Shown piece by piece: positions 28,352 through 37,429 of a stretch of 39,330 bases of DNA. Source of the DNA: Actinomycetes bacterium (GTDB lineage Bacteria; Actinomycetota; Actinomycetes; Actinomycetales; Microbacteriaceae); assembly GCA_021779075.1 (NCBI GenBank), contig JAJYBG010000004.1, positions 1 to 39,330 on the forward strand, given 5' to 3'. The position numbers were made by a program, and so were the translations under genes. Positions within the stretch are counted from its first letter, which is position 1. Each line of letters begins with the position of its first letter. The notes under the pieces were generated by a model. The model searched no databases and was not told the origin of the DNA. It saw only the letters and a program-made list of their open reading frames with translations.

Positions 28352-28366
28352 CCCCAAGCAGGGAAC
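28352..28366. repeat. Right target-site duplication of the IS481-type element
   Basis: CCCCAAGCAGGGAAC, identical to 26911-26925. Confidence 0.88.
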
Positions 28367-28404
28367 TCGCGGGCTTTCGAGGTTCGAAGTTCGCGAGTCG
28401 ACGA

Positions 28405-30837
28405 TCAGGCGGAACCTTCCTGGCCGACTGTGGCCTGTACCCGCTCGCCACCCTCAACAGGTTCCGCCGTCACGAAGCCTTCCTTCGACATCACGCGTCT
28501 GCGCCGTGAGTACATGCGTTCCAAGATAGGCACGTTCTTGTCTCGGTAGTCGTGAACGATCGCGGGCATAGACTGCTCCGCTCGTCCACGCGTGATGCGG
28601 CCGATCTGCTGAATGACGCGCCCTTTGAAAGAGACCGGGACAGTGAGGAAGAGAGTGTTGAGCGTCGGGAGGTCGAGACCTTCTCCGGCGATCTTGTCGA
28701 TGGCGACAAGAACGAACGGCTGCTGCTGCGCGTCCATCTCCTCGAGCGAATGCCTGATGTCACGGCGGTTGGCGGCGGTGAGGCGTCCGTGAAGCCGGAT
28801 CACCGGCGAAGCGCATGATTCCAGCGCATCCGCGAGCGCGTCGAGGTGTTGGAGCCTGTTTGTCAGTACGAGGCAAGTGCGCCCCTGGTCGGCTGCTTCT
28901 CTGACGTGCCCTGTAATCATTGCGTTGCGCTCGGTATCGGCGGCGAGTTCCGAGTAAATCGCCTGAACGGATGGACCGTCGATTCCGGGTTCCTCGGTGC
29001 GGAAGGTCGTCTCATGGACGACCATCTCGCGAGCAGCATGATCGGCGGTGTCGACCACGTGGCGGATCGGACCGCATTGCATCGTGATCAGTCCATTCAT
29101 CTGATCGGCGCGGTAGGGTGTCGCCGTCATCCCCACCCAGTAGCGGACATTGACGTTGCGCAGGGCGGCTTCGGTTGCTGGTGCTGCGACGGCGTGGCAT
29201 TCGTCGATGATGATCTGCCCGTACTCCTCCAGCATGCTGGGGTCCGCGTTCCGATGCGCGACGGACTGCATCATGATCAGGTCCACAACGCCGCGCCGTT
29301 TCCGTCGCCCCGCCCCGAGCTGACCAATCTGCTTCTCGGTCAGGCCAAGGAACTGCTGGAGTCGTTCGCGCCACTGGGCGAGCAGTTCGGCACGGTTCAC
29401 GAGGATCGCCGTTGGCGTCGCGCGTTCGGCGATGAGGGCGCAGGCCATGACCGTCTTGCCTGCGCCTGGAGGAGCGACGAGCACTCCGGTGTCGTGCGCG
29501 AGGAGCGCATCGACCGCGCGCAGTTGCTCGTCTCGGAGTTGACCCGCAAAGGTCACCTCTAGACACGCCGGCGCCGTAGCCACTGTCTCGGTCGTTGTCT
29601 GGAAGCCTGCGTCCGCGAGGAGCGCTTCGGCTTCGTCGGCGAGTCCCCGAGGCAGGCGCAGTTCGTGCTCGTCATGCTCGAAGCTGGTGACCAGACGCGG
29701 CGTGCCGAAGGTACTGAACCGCTGAGCCTGTCTGCGGTAGAACTCCGGATTGGGCACGGACGCCATGTGCTTGAGTTCGGTGATCACAATCCCCGGAAGG
29801 AGCTCTGTCGGGATGTGCAGAACCGCATCGCGGCGTAGCCCCAGCTTTCGTCCCGCTATCGTGCGCGCGACCGCCTTGATACTTGATCGCCGCGGCCGTG
29901 CACCGAGCGACTCCGCGGGCCCCACGCGTGACTCCGCGAGGCTCGTCGAACCGAGTTCAGCGACCCGTTCGACGGGTACGGGCGTCGTCATTGCCAGGGC
30001 CGCGAACTGATCCTCATACGGATCCCAGGTCCCGGGATCGACGAACACGGTCGTCCCGCGTCGGCGGCAGTCGCCCTGCAACGGTAGCGCGATGAGATTG
30101 CCCAGGCGCGCCCGCCCAGTGGATCGTTCCGGCAGGGTGTCTTGCGACGGAAAGAAGCGATCGTAACTCTGAAAATCCATCGTCGGTCGGCGCGCCATGG
30201 CGGCGCGCAGAAGGCGCATCCCTGCCGTGCGTGCTGTCGCCGCCGGAACAAGGTCCTCGATAAAGATCCAGACATGCGCACCCTCACCGGATCGCGACAC
30301 TTCGGTGAGCACGTCGATCCTGGCGCGCTCGCACTCCGCAACGAATGCTGCGGCATCATGCCGCCACTGCGCGTCGTCGAAGTCGCAGACCAGTAGACGG
30401 CACTGGTCGCCAGCAAGCATCGGGTAGAGGCCTGCGTGAAACTCGCGCTCTCCGGGTTGAGAAGCGCCTCGAAGATGCCGCTCCACGGTTCGATTTTCGA
30501 GTGGCAGATAGTCCGCAGTGGTCTCGGATCCGGTGTAAAAGCCGCCGCGTACCGCGGGGGCCCAACCTGACTTTCCCGTGCGCGCGCTGGTCCATCGCAC
30601 CGCGTGGACATCATTCCTGCCGACGAAGCGAGCACGGAACAGGGCGAGCTTTTCGGCACTCGACGATGCTGCCGTCACCGCAGGCAGCAGGCCAGCACGA
30701 GCGGGTACAGCCACCAAGGCCTTTTCCATCGCGTCTCTCGCGCGCTCAAGTTCTCCGAGCTCGCTGCGAGCCTCCGCGAGGTCCTGCTCCAGTCTCGTGA
30801 TCCGAGACCTCAAGATGTCGATCTCGGCGTCAGTCAA
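28405..30837 (-). CDS. TOTE-type archaeo-eukaryotic primase (AEP) domain fused to a DEAD/DEAH SF2 helicase
   Basis: TTG start; N-terminal coiled coil; EKLALFRARFVGRNDVHAVRWTSARTGKSGWAP, VCDFDDAQW, EVSRSGEGAHVWIF, GNLIALPLQ (AEP motifs); VAPPGAGKTVMACAL (Walker A), IIIDECHAV, VGMTATPYR, QQIGRITRG (SF2). Confidence 0.85.
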   Translation of the reverse strand: MTDAEIDILRSRITRLEQDLAEARSELGELERARDAMEKALVAVPARAGLLPAVTAASSSAEKLALFRARFVGRNDVHAVRWTSARTGKSGWAPAVRGGFYTGSETTADYLPLENRTVERHLRGASQPGEREFHAGLYPMLAGDQCRLLVCDFDDAQWRHDAAAFVAECERARIDVLTEVSRSGEGAHVWIFIEDLVPAATARTAGMRLLRAAMARRPTMDFQSYDRFFPSQDTLPERSTGRARLGNLIALPLQGDCRRRGTTVFVDPGTWDPYEDQFAALAMTTPVPVERVAELGSTSLAESRVGPAESLGARPRRSSIKAVARTIAGRKLGLRRDAVLHIPTELLPGIVITELKHMASVPNPEFYRRQAQRFSTFGTPRLVTSFEHDEHELRLPRGLADEAEALLADAGFQTTTETVATAPACLEVTFAGQLRDEQLRAVDALLAHDTGVLVAPPGAGKTVMACALIAERATPTAILVNRAELLAQWRERLQQFLGLTEKQIGQLGAGRRKRRGVVDLIMMQSVAHRNADPSMLEEYGQIIIDECHAVAAPATEAALRNVNVRYWVGMTATPYRADQMNGLITMQCGPIRHVVDTADHAAREMVVHETTFRTEEPGIDGPSVQAIYSELAADTERNAMITGHVREAADQGRTCLVLTNRLQHLDALADALESCASPVIRLHGRLTAANRRDIRHSLEEMDAQQQPFVLVAIDKIAGEGLDLPTLNTLFLTVPVSFKGRVIQQIGRITRGRAEQSMPAIVHDYRDKNVPILERMYSRRRRVMSKEGFVTAEPVEGGERVQATVGQEGSA

Positions 30838-31738
30838 CGGCTTTTCCCCAGGACTGAGCGTTCGGGTCCCATATCAGATGGGCCACGTTATTTGTCAGGG
30901 CAGGTTCGGCGAAGAGTATGCATGCCTGAAGAAGTTCGACGAAGCTCTCCGGTGTCGACTGTTCGAGTCGTTGCTTTTTACGCCACGTTTCCCACTTGCG
31001 TTGTGCCAGCGCCGGCATCCCCGCGATCAGTGGCCCAAGAGGTTCGATGTCGACGTGACGGTAGCGGGCGACGGTGTCGATCGCTTCGCGCAGGTCTGCT
31101 CCGCGGATGATCCTGGACCGTGCGATGGCCGCGATGTCGGTGAAGTCGCGCCAGCGGGTGTTCTGCTCACCTCGTTCGAGTGCGGTGACGATCTTCTCGG
31201 CAAGCACCATGTGGTCGGGATAGCCTCTCAAGCGAAGTGTTCCGCCGAGCAGCAGCGGGAGCACGACTTCAGTCGGGGCCGGCCAGATCGGATCACCAAA
31301 GTTCACGTCGACGTGCAGAGCTACCCGCGCTGTCGCGAGTTGCGCGGTGATCTTGACGCGGACACCGTTGTAATCGGCGTCGTCCCGGATTGGCTCTCCT
31401 ACTGCGGAGTCCGAGTCGAACTCCAATCCGTCCTCGAGGTGCACTTCGATGATGCTGCGCACCCGTTGCTCGACATCGGCTATGTCGTTGGCGAATCCAG
31501 TCGCTGCGAAGTCGATATCGCGGGTCGGCCGTCGCGCAGCGAATGCCGCCATAAGCACACCGCCCTTGAGTACGAACTCTCCGACATGCTCAGAGACGGC
31601 CAACCGGGCGAGAAAACCTTCGAGCGCGTACAGCGTGAAGTACTCAGCAGGATCGCGTCCGTCGCGGCGGGCGAGATTGCGCAGATCGTTGTACGCCTGC
31701 CCAGCAGGAGTGTCTCGTGTCGGCGTTGGCGGAGTCAT
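30830..31738 (-). CDS. abiEii: AbiEii/AbiGii-type nucleotidyltransferase toxin
   Basis: ATG at 31738 overlapping the upstream stop (ATGA); LARLAVSEHVGEFVLKGGVLMAAFAARRPTRDIDFAATGF, nucleotidyltransferase GG-x9-DxD motif; MVLAEKIVTALERGEQNTRWRDFTDI. Confidence 0.88.
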   Translation of the reverse strand: MTPPTPTRDTPAGQAYNDLRNLARRDGRDPAEYFTLYALEGFLARLAVSEHVGEFVLKGGVLMAAFAARRPTRDIDFAATGFANDIADVEQRVRSIIEVHLEDGLEFDSDSAVGEPIRDDADYNGVRVKITAQLATARVALHVDVNFGDPIWPAPTEVVLPLLLGGTLRLRGYPDHMVLAEKIVTALERGEQNTRWRDFTDIAAIARSRIIRGADLREAIDTVARYRHVDIEPLGPLIAGMPALAQRKWETWRKKQRLEQSTPESFVELLQACILFAEPALTNNVAHLIWDPNAQSWGKAVD

Positions 31739-32313
31739 AGGAGCGCCTCGAGCGCCTGGCGGATCCGCGGCTGCGCCTTTGGGAACGACGAGGCAACCTT
31801 CAACAGGGCTGCCGGTGAGTTCCCGCGGCGGCGTAACCACCGTCGGAGTGCGTCGTAGGCGACGTCGCTGCCTTCTTGATGCATGAGCCGGAAGCAGTCC
31901 ACGATCGTTCTCTCGGCTGAGTAGATGGAGAACCTAAGTCCATTTCCGGCATCGATGTGGTCGCGTCCGATGTGAAAAGTTGTCGGGTCGAAGCTGTGCC
32001 AGGCAACGTGAGCGAGCCCAACGGGATGATGGACACCACGCGGTAGGGCGATATCGGACTCGAACGGGATGGCGTCGCTCAGGTCGTGGTGCACGAGCGC
32101 ACTCGTTAGACACAACGTCGCCTCTTCACGCACGGCCGTTGCTGCGGCGAGCGAAGCAAAGGCAGTGTCGATCTTGTCAGGACGCAGATACACGCCGCGA
32201 CCTACGCGTTCGATCTCACCCTTCGCGAGAAGGTCGTAAACCTGATCTTTCCGCAGGCCTGCGGTGCGAGCGTCGCCGAGCGTGAACACGGGTCCGAGGT
32301 CCGCCGCCATCAT
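31735..32313 (-). CDS. abiEi: AbiEi-type antitoxin / transcriptional regulator
   Basis: VFTLGDARTAGLRKDQVYDLLAKGEIERVGRGVYLRPD winged-helix start, then EATLCLTSALVHHDLSDAIPFESDIALPRG...YSAERTIVDCFRLMHQEGSDVAYDALRRWLRR. Confidence 0.86.
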   Translation of the reverse strand: MMAADLGPVFTLGDARTAGLRKDQVYDLLAKGEIERVGRGVYLRPDKIDTAFASLAAATAVREEATLCLTSALVHHDLSDAIPFESDIALPRGVHHPVGLAHVAWHSFDPTTFHIGRDHIDAGNGLRFSIYSAERTIVDCFRLMHQEGSDVAYDALRRWLRRRGNSPAALLKVASSFPKAQPRIRQALEALL

Positions 32314-32338
32314 CCACCTCCCAACTCTCTACACATGA

Positions 32339-32366
32339 AGCCTATCTGTAATGAGTTAGGAAGGCT
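32339..32366. promoter_or_regulatory. Imperfect inverted repeat upstream of abiEi, candidate AbiEi operator
   Basis: AGCCTATCTGTAA-TGAG-...AGGAAGGCT; the right arm reads AGCCTTCCTAA in reverse complement; lies 26-53 bp upstream of the abiEi start. Confidence 0.4.
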
Positions 32367-32432
32367 ACGACGAGGCTCAAGGGATGAAACGTTCCTTAGG
32401 GCTATTCATCTGAGCGGAGTGGTCTTTGGCGT

Positions 32433-33243
32433 GTGGTTGATCGCCTGCGCGCAGGTGTGCATTACCCCAGGTCGGCGGGCGAGTTGAGGTCGTGGTTCGC
32501 TACAGATGAGGACTGCCTCGATTACCTCGACTGGGTCCGATGGCCGGCGGGGTTCGTCTGCCCGCATTGCGGGGGCGCGGGCGGCTGGCGGGTAGCGGAC
32601 GGCGGGTACCGGTGCCGGCGCTGCGGTAGGCGGACCGCGGTGACGGCGGGGACGTTGTTCGACCGGCGGCGCACGCCTCTGACGGTGTGGTTCGAGGCGT
32701 GCTGGATGTTCGTTTCGGCCAAGAATGGTGTCTCCGCGTTGACGGTGCAGCGGTCGCTGGAGATCGGTTCGTACGCCACCGAGTGGGCGATGCTGCACCG
32801 GCTGCGGCAGGTGCTGATCCGTCCGGGCCGGGAGCGGCTGTCGGGCACGGTGCAGGTCGATAAGACCTACTTCGGTGGCGTCGAGCCAGGGCTGGCGGGC
32901 GGCCGCGCGAAGGGGAAGAAATCGATGGTGGCGGTGGCTGTTGAAGAGGCCGCCCGCGGATTCGGCCGCTGTCGGATGCAGGTCATTCAGGATGCTTCCG
33001 CGGCCACGTTGGGTGGTTTCATCAGCGACAACGTGGAACCCGGCGCCACCGTGATCACCGACGGGTGGTCCGGCTACGCCGGTGTTACCGGCCTGGGCTA
33101 CCAGCATGAGCCGCGCAATCAGTCCGCCGCCAGGAAGGCCGGCGAGGACATCGGCACGCTGCTGCCCGGCGTGCACCGGGTCGCGTCCCTCGCCAAGCGG
33201 TGGATGCTGGGAACACATCAAGCCTCTATCACCGAAGCGCACT
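32433..33243 (+). pseudogene. IS1595-family (ISXO2-like) transposase, 3'-truncated
   Basis: CLDYLDWVRWPAGFVCPHCGG...YRCRRCGRRTAVTAGTLFD, VQVDKTYFGGVEPG, VITDGWSGYAG, GVHRVASLAKRWMLGTHQASITEAHL, then loss of homology at the IS21 junction. Confidence 0.86.
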
Positions 33244-34203
33244 TGTCGGGTCGACGGAGTAATCGTTGCCCAGGACCCGGACGTAGTAATCCCGTGGCAG
33301 CCTCACCTGCTCTCGGAACCCGAGCTCGGGTGCGACGGGCGGAAGGGGCAGCATCCGGTCGCGGTCCAACCCCACAAGCGACGCCGGCTTCGCCCGCAAA
33401 GACCTCACCCTCCGAGCATTCGCGATCGGCAGCCAGGCCCGCAGCTGCTGATTGAAATCATCTGCCGAAGAGAACGACCGGCCGGGCAGGAACGAGGTCT
33501 CCAGGAACCCGTTCGCGCGTTCGACGATGCCTTTCGACTCCGGGTCGAACGGTTTCAGCTGCACCAGCTTCGTCGCGAGCATCCCGCAGAACCCCGGCAC
33601 CCCATGGGCGAGGTTGTTGCGGCGGCCGATGCCGGCCTCGTTGTCCCAGATCAGACGGCGCGGGACCGCGCCGAGCTGCCCGGACAGCAGCGACCACATG
33701 CCCGCCAAGAGATCCTGCGTCGTCCGGGTCGGGATCATCTCCGCCGTGATGAACCTCGAAAATGACGCCACGATCACCAGCACCGGGAACACGACCGGCC
33801 CGGCCGGTGTCATCACCGGCGTCGCCGGGAACCAGAGATCGCACTGCGCCTGATCACCGGCCGCGAACGCTAGCCGGTCAGCGGGATCCTTCGGCTCGTA
33901 CTCCGGCCGCAACAACGCGACCTTCTTCCGGAACCACGACATCGAACCCGACCAGCCGGCGCGCTCCGCGATCACCGTCGCCGGCATCGACGGGAACTCC
34001 ACCAACAACTGCCGGACACGAACCTCGAACACGTCGAACGCCGAGGGGACCACCGGCCTCGAATACGACGGCGGCCCCTCGAGCGCCAACGCCTTCGTCA
34101 CCGTGTCCCTAGCAACCCCGAGATGCTTCGCGATCTGCCGGATCGACAGGCCCTCGCTGCCATGCAGGTGCCGGATCTCCGCCCATTCCTTCACTGTGAT
34201 CAC
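33244..34203 (-). pseudogene. IS21-family IstA transposase, 3'-truncated, no istB
   Basis: MITVKEWAEIRHLHGSEGLSIRQIAKHLGVARDTVTKAL...GDQAQCDLWFP...LIWDNEAGIG...KPFDPESKGIVERANGFLETSFLPGR...RVLGNDYSVDPT, then breaks at IS1595. Confidence 0.88.
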
Positions 34204-34222
34204 CCAACCAATCTGTCTGGGT

Positions 34223-34266
34223 GGCCTAGATTTCGAAGAGGCGCTACCGGCCTAGATTTCGAAGAG
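34223..34266. repeat. Two direct copies of an IS21 subterminal repeat
   Basis: GGCCTAGATTTCGAAGAG at 34223-34240 and 34249-34266 (26-bp period); IS21 end reads TGTCAGCGCTCTTCGAAATCTAGGCC on the minus strand, ending at 34274. Confidence 0.82.
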
Positions 34267-34277
34267 CGCTGACACAG

Positions 34278-34919
34278 GGGTGGAGGGTGTCCAAGAAGAC
34301 CGTGCTCAAGTTAATGCGCGAGCTCGGGTTGCAGTGCCCGGTTCGGCGCCGCAAACGCTGCAACTCGTTTCGTGGCGAGGTCGGCGAGGCAGCCGACAAC
34401 GTGTTGAACCGCGAGTTCGCGACCAGAGTCAGGCATACCAAATGGGTCACGGGCGTGACCGAGTTCAAGATCGGTACCTCCAAGGTCTACGTCTCCTCCA
34501 TCCTCGATCTGCACGACAACAGAGTCATCTCAACGATGGCAGGACCCTCTCCCAGCGTGAAGATGGTCACCGACGGTCTCCGCCTAGCAATCGGCGAGCT
34601 GGAGCCCGGCGAGCGAGCCCTGGTTCACTCTGACCAAGGATTTCAATACCGCCACGCCCTCTGGCGAGACGCGTTGCGAGAGGCCGGGCTGACCCAATCG
34701 ATGTCCCGCAAGGGCACATGTCTCGACAACGCGGTGATCGAAGGCTTCTTCAGCCACCTCAAGGAAGAATGGTTCCGCATCCAGCAACCCGAAACTCTCG
34801 ACGAGTTCCACGCAGGGCTGAGGAGATACCTTCACTGGTGGAACTCTGCCCGACTCCAAGAACGGCTCGGCTACCTCAGCCCGGACGAGTATCAAGCACA
34901 GCTGGCCCCAACCGCGTAA
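34278..34919 (+). pseudogene. IS3-family (IS150-like) OrfB, 5'-truncated
   Basis: GWRVSKKTVLKLMRELGLQCPVRRRKRCNSFRG...KWVTGVTEF, VHSDQGFQYRHALWRDAL, SMSRKGTCLDNAVIEGFFSHLKEEWF. Right end ...AACTTTCGGGGACCACTCCA near 34956. Confidence 0.86.
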
Positions 34920-34956
34920 TGTCTATTTGCACGTCCAACTTTCGGGGACCACTCCA

Positions 34957-35665
34957 GGAGCCCATTCGTGTTCTCGTTCGAGCCGCGCTGCCACGGCGAG
35001 TGGAAGTCGCAGAAGTAGACCGGCGTCCCGAGCGATTTCGTGATCTCGATGTGCCTGGCCATCTCGGTGCCCTGGTCCCAGGTGATCGACCGCAGCAGGC
35101 CATCGGGCAGATCACCCATCCGCGCTTTCAACGCCTCGTGCAGCGACTCGCCATCCCGGCGGGGCAGATGCAGCAGCCGGACCAGCCGCGTCTGCCGTTC
35201 GACGAGAGTGCCGATCGCGGATCCCTGCCCCCGGCCGACGATGAGATCCCCCTCCCAGTGACCGGCTTCGGATCGGTCGGCCGGTTCGAAGGGCCGGTCG
35301 TGGATCGTCAGCATGGGCTGCTGGAACCGGGGCCGGCGCCGCTGCGTGTCCTGGTGAGCGCGCCGGTGATCCCGCCCTGTCCGAAGCGGCGAGCGGTGCT
35401 GCGGTGCCAGCTTCGAAGGCCGCAGGAACGCGGATCCGGGCGCGTAGAGGACCTGGTAGATGCTCTCGCGGCACAACTGCAGCTCCGGGTTCTCAGGGAA
35501 TGTGAGCCGCAGGTGCCGGCTGATCTGTTCCGGGCTCCACCGCTGCCCCAGCATCTCCACCACCGACCGCCGCAGGACCGGCTCGATCTCGACACGCCGT
35601 CGAGGGCGGCGGGCCCGCCGGGCCGTCGCCCGCCGGTGCGCATCGAACGGCCGATAGCCCCGCCC
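34957..35665 (-). pseudogene. IS30-family transposase fragment truncated at both ends
   Basis: YRPFDAHRRATARRARR, LGQRWSPEQISRHLRLTFPENPELQLCRESIYQVLYAPG, GHWEGDLIVGRGQGSAIGTLVERQTRLVRLLHL, SITWDQGTEMARHIE, SPWQRGSNENTNGLL then IS3 end. Outer limits approximate. Confidence 0.85.
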
Positions 35666-35914
35666 GGCACTTACGTCAACGACGACGAGAACCCTGTGGG
35701 AAGTGACAGCACGATACGAGACGCACCCGCGCTGATCGCCTTCATCAGCAACACCTGTGCGGACTCGCAGAGATGGATCGAGCATGCTCTCCGCGGCGGC
35801 ATCGACGGCGTCCATGAAGACTTCGCCGAGACCAGCTCGTCGGTTCTCGTACCAGCTTGCGGCAGCACGGTACTCGTCGAGCGCTTCACCATGCCCACGC
35901 CAGGCGAGACTCAC
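35666..35914 (-). pseudogene. ParE/RelE-like toxin fragment truncated by the IS30 remnant
   Basis: GTG start; GEALDEYRAAASWYENRRAGLGEVFMDAVDAAAESMLDPS...VSYRAVTSHRVLVVVDV, then in-frame IS30 sequence. Confidence 0.6.
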
Positions 35915-35986
35915 TTGCGACGTGCGGCCGACACACCCCGAGACTGAGAAGGCGACCCTTATCCGTTGCTTGTCCGCCAGGGGGCC

Positions 35987-37429
35987 TCAAGCCCGGCCCC
36001 GCCCGTGACGGGCATCTACCTCATCAAGGGCGTCCGTGCCAGTCGGGCGCACGGGGAGGGACACGACGAACACCGCGCCGTCGTCGCTATCGGGTGACTC
36101 CGTCGTGATGCGACCACCGTGCGACGTCGCGATTTCGCTTGCAATTGCGAGGCCTAAACCGCTCCCGCTGTCACCGGTGGCGGCGGAACGTGCGCGGGCG
36201 GGGTCCAGTCGGGTGAATCGATCGAAGATCCGCAGCCGATCTTCGGCAGGGATCGGGATACCGTCGTTGGCGATCGTGATGACCGCATCCCCACCCCTCT
36301 CCGTCAGTGAGATGGAGACCGTCGACCGGGCATGTCGCACCGCGTTGTCTCCGATGTTGCGCACCAACCGGGCGAGATCTCCACGTCGGCCCATTGTCCG
36401 CACGGCCTGGAGGTCGACCAGTCGTACGGCAACCTGGCCGAGCTGTTCCATCCGGTGGAACTCGTCGATGACGATCTCATCGAGATCGACCGCCTCGAGG
36501 TCGTCGCGCTGACGCCCCTCGTCCGTATGCGCGAGGAAGAGGAGGTCGTCAATGAGTGAAGACATCCGGACCGCTTGCACCTGGACTGCGCGAAGTGCGG
36601 TCAGCGCATCGGATCGGGTCAATGGATTGAGGGCGACCTCCACCTGGGCCCGCAGCGTGGCGAGCGGGCTTCTCAGCTCGTGCGACGCGTCTCCGATGAA
36701 CCTCTTCTGTTTGAGCGCGGAGGCCTCGAGGAGATCGAGCATGTGGTTGACCGTGACCGCAAGTCGCGACACCTCGTCACGAGATCCCGGGACGGGAACC
36801 CGCTGACTGGGGTCCGACCCGATCGCCGCGGCCTGCCGGCGGATGCTCTCGATGGGCTTCAGGGACCGTCCGACCGCGGAGCGGATGGTCAATGCAACGA
36901 TCACGATCAAGCTCGGAACTGCCGCAGCGAGGGACCAGCTGAGGGTGTTTGTCGCCGTGTCGACGTGCGCGAGCGACGTCGCGACATAGACCCATCCGGG
37001 CCCGCCGGGAAGAGTTGCCGGGTGCGTGACGACCCGAAACGACTGCGACTCGTCCCCGATCGGCAGCGTCTGCAGGGTCACGAAAGTGTCGTGGATGGCG
37101 GACGGGGGCCGGCTCAGGATCGGTGGCTCCCCGAGAACGTTGTCGGATGCCGAGGTCACCGCATTGGTCTGGTTGACGACCTGCACCAAGCTGCTGCCGT
37201 CGACGGGGGTCGGGAGAGTTGGTTGCGCGGCCGAGTGCATCAGGAGAGCCGACACGTCACGCGCTCGCGTCAAGGCGGAGGCGTCGAGGCTCGAGATCAG
37301 CGACTGATGCACCAGCGCGACGATAGCGACTGCGCCGAACGTCATGATGATGGCCAGGACACCGACGGCGGCGAATGTGACCCGGGCACGGACGCCCCAC
37401 TGCCGGTGGTGGAACCGTGAGCGCATCAT
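35987..37429 (-). CDS. Two-component sensor histidine kinase
   Basis: Two TM segments and HAMP-like region; KQKRFIGDASHELRSPLATLRAQVE (H box), RNIGDNAVRHA (N box), GDSGSGLGLAIASEIATSHGG (G box). Confidence 0.92.
   Translation of the reverse strand: MMRSRFHHRQWGVRARVTFAAVGVLAIIMTFGAVAIVALVHQSLISSLDASALTRARDVSALLMHSAAQPTLPTPVDGSSLVQVVNQTNAVTSASDNVLGEPPILSRPPSAIHDTFVTLQTLPIGDESQSFRVVTHPATLPGGPGWVYVATSLAHVDTATNTLSWSLAAAVPSLIVIVALTIRSAVGRSLKPIESIRRQAAAIGSDPSQRVPVPGSRDEVSRLAVTVNHMLDLLEASALKQKRFIGDASHELRSPLATLRAQVEVALNPLTRSDALTALRAVQVQAVRMSSLIDDLLFLAHTDEGRQRDDLEAVDLDEIVIDEFHRMEQLGQVAVRLVDLQAVRTMGRRGDLARLVRNIGDNAVRHARSTVSISLTERGGDAVITIANDGIPIPAEDRLRIFDRFTRLDPARARSAATGDSGSGLGLAIASEIATSHGGRITTESPDSDDGAVFVVSLPVRPTGTDALDEVDARHGRGRA

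Noticed and set aside
34257-34919. The IS3 orfB fragment and the 24265-24640 IS3 remnant as two halves of one split element
   Set aside because: The orfB portions do not clearly join: the left remnant belongs to a different-looking IS3 subgroup and both are independently truncated.
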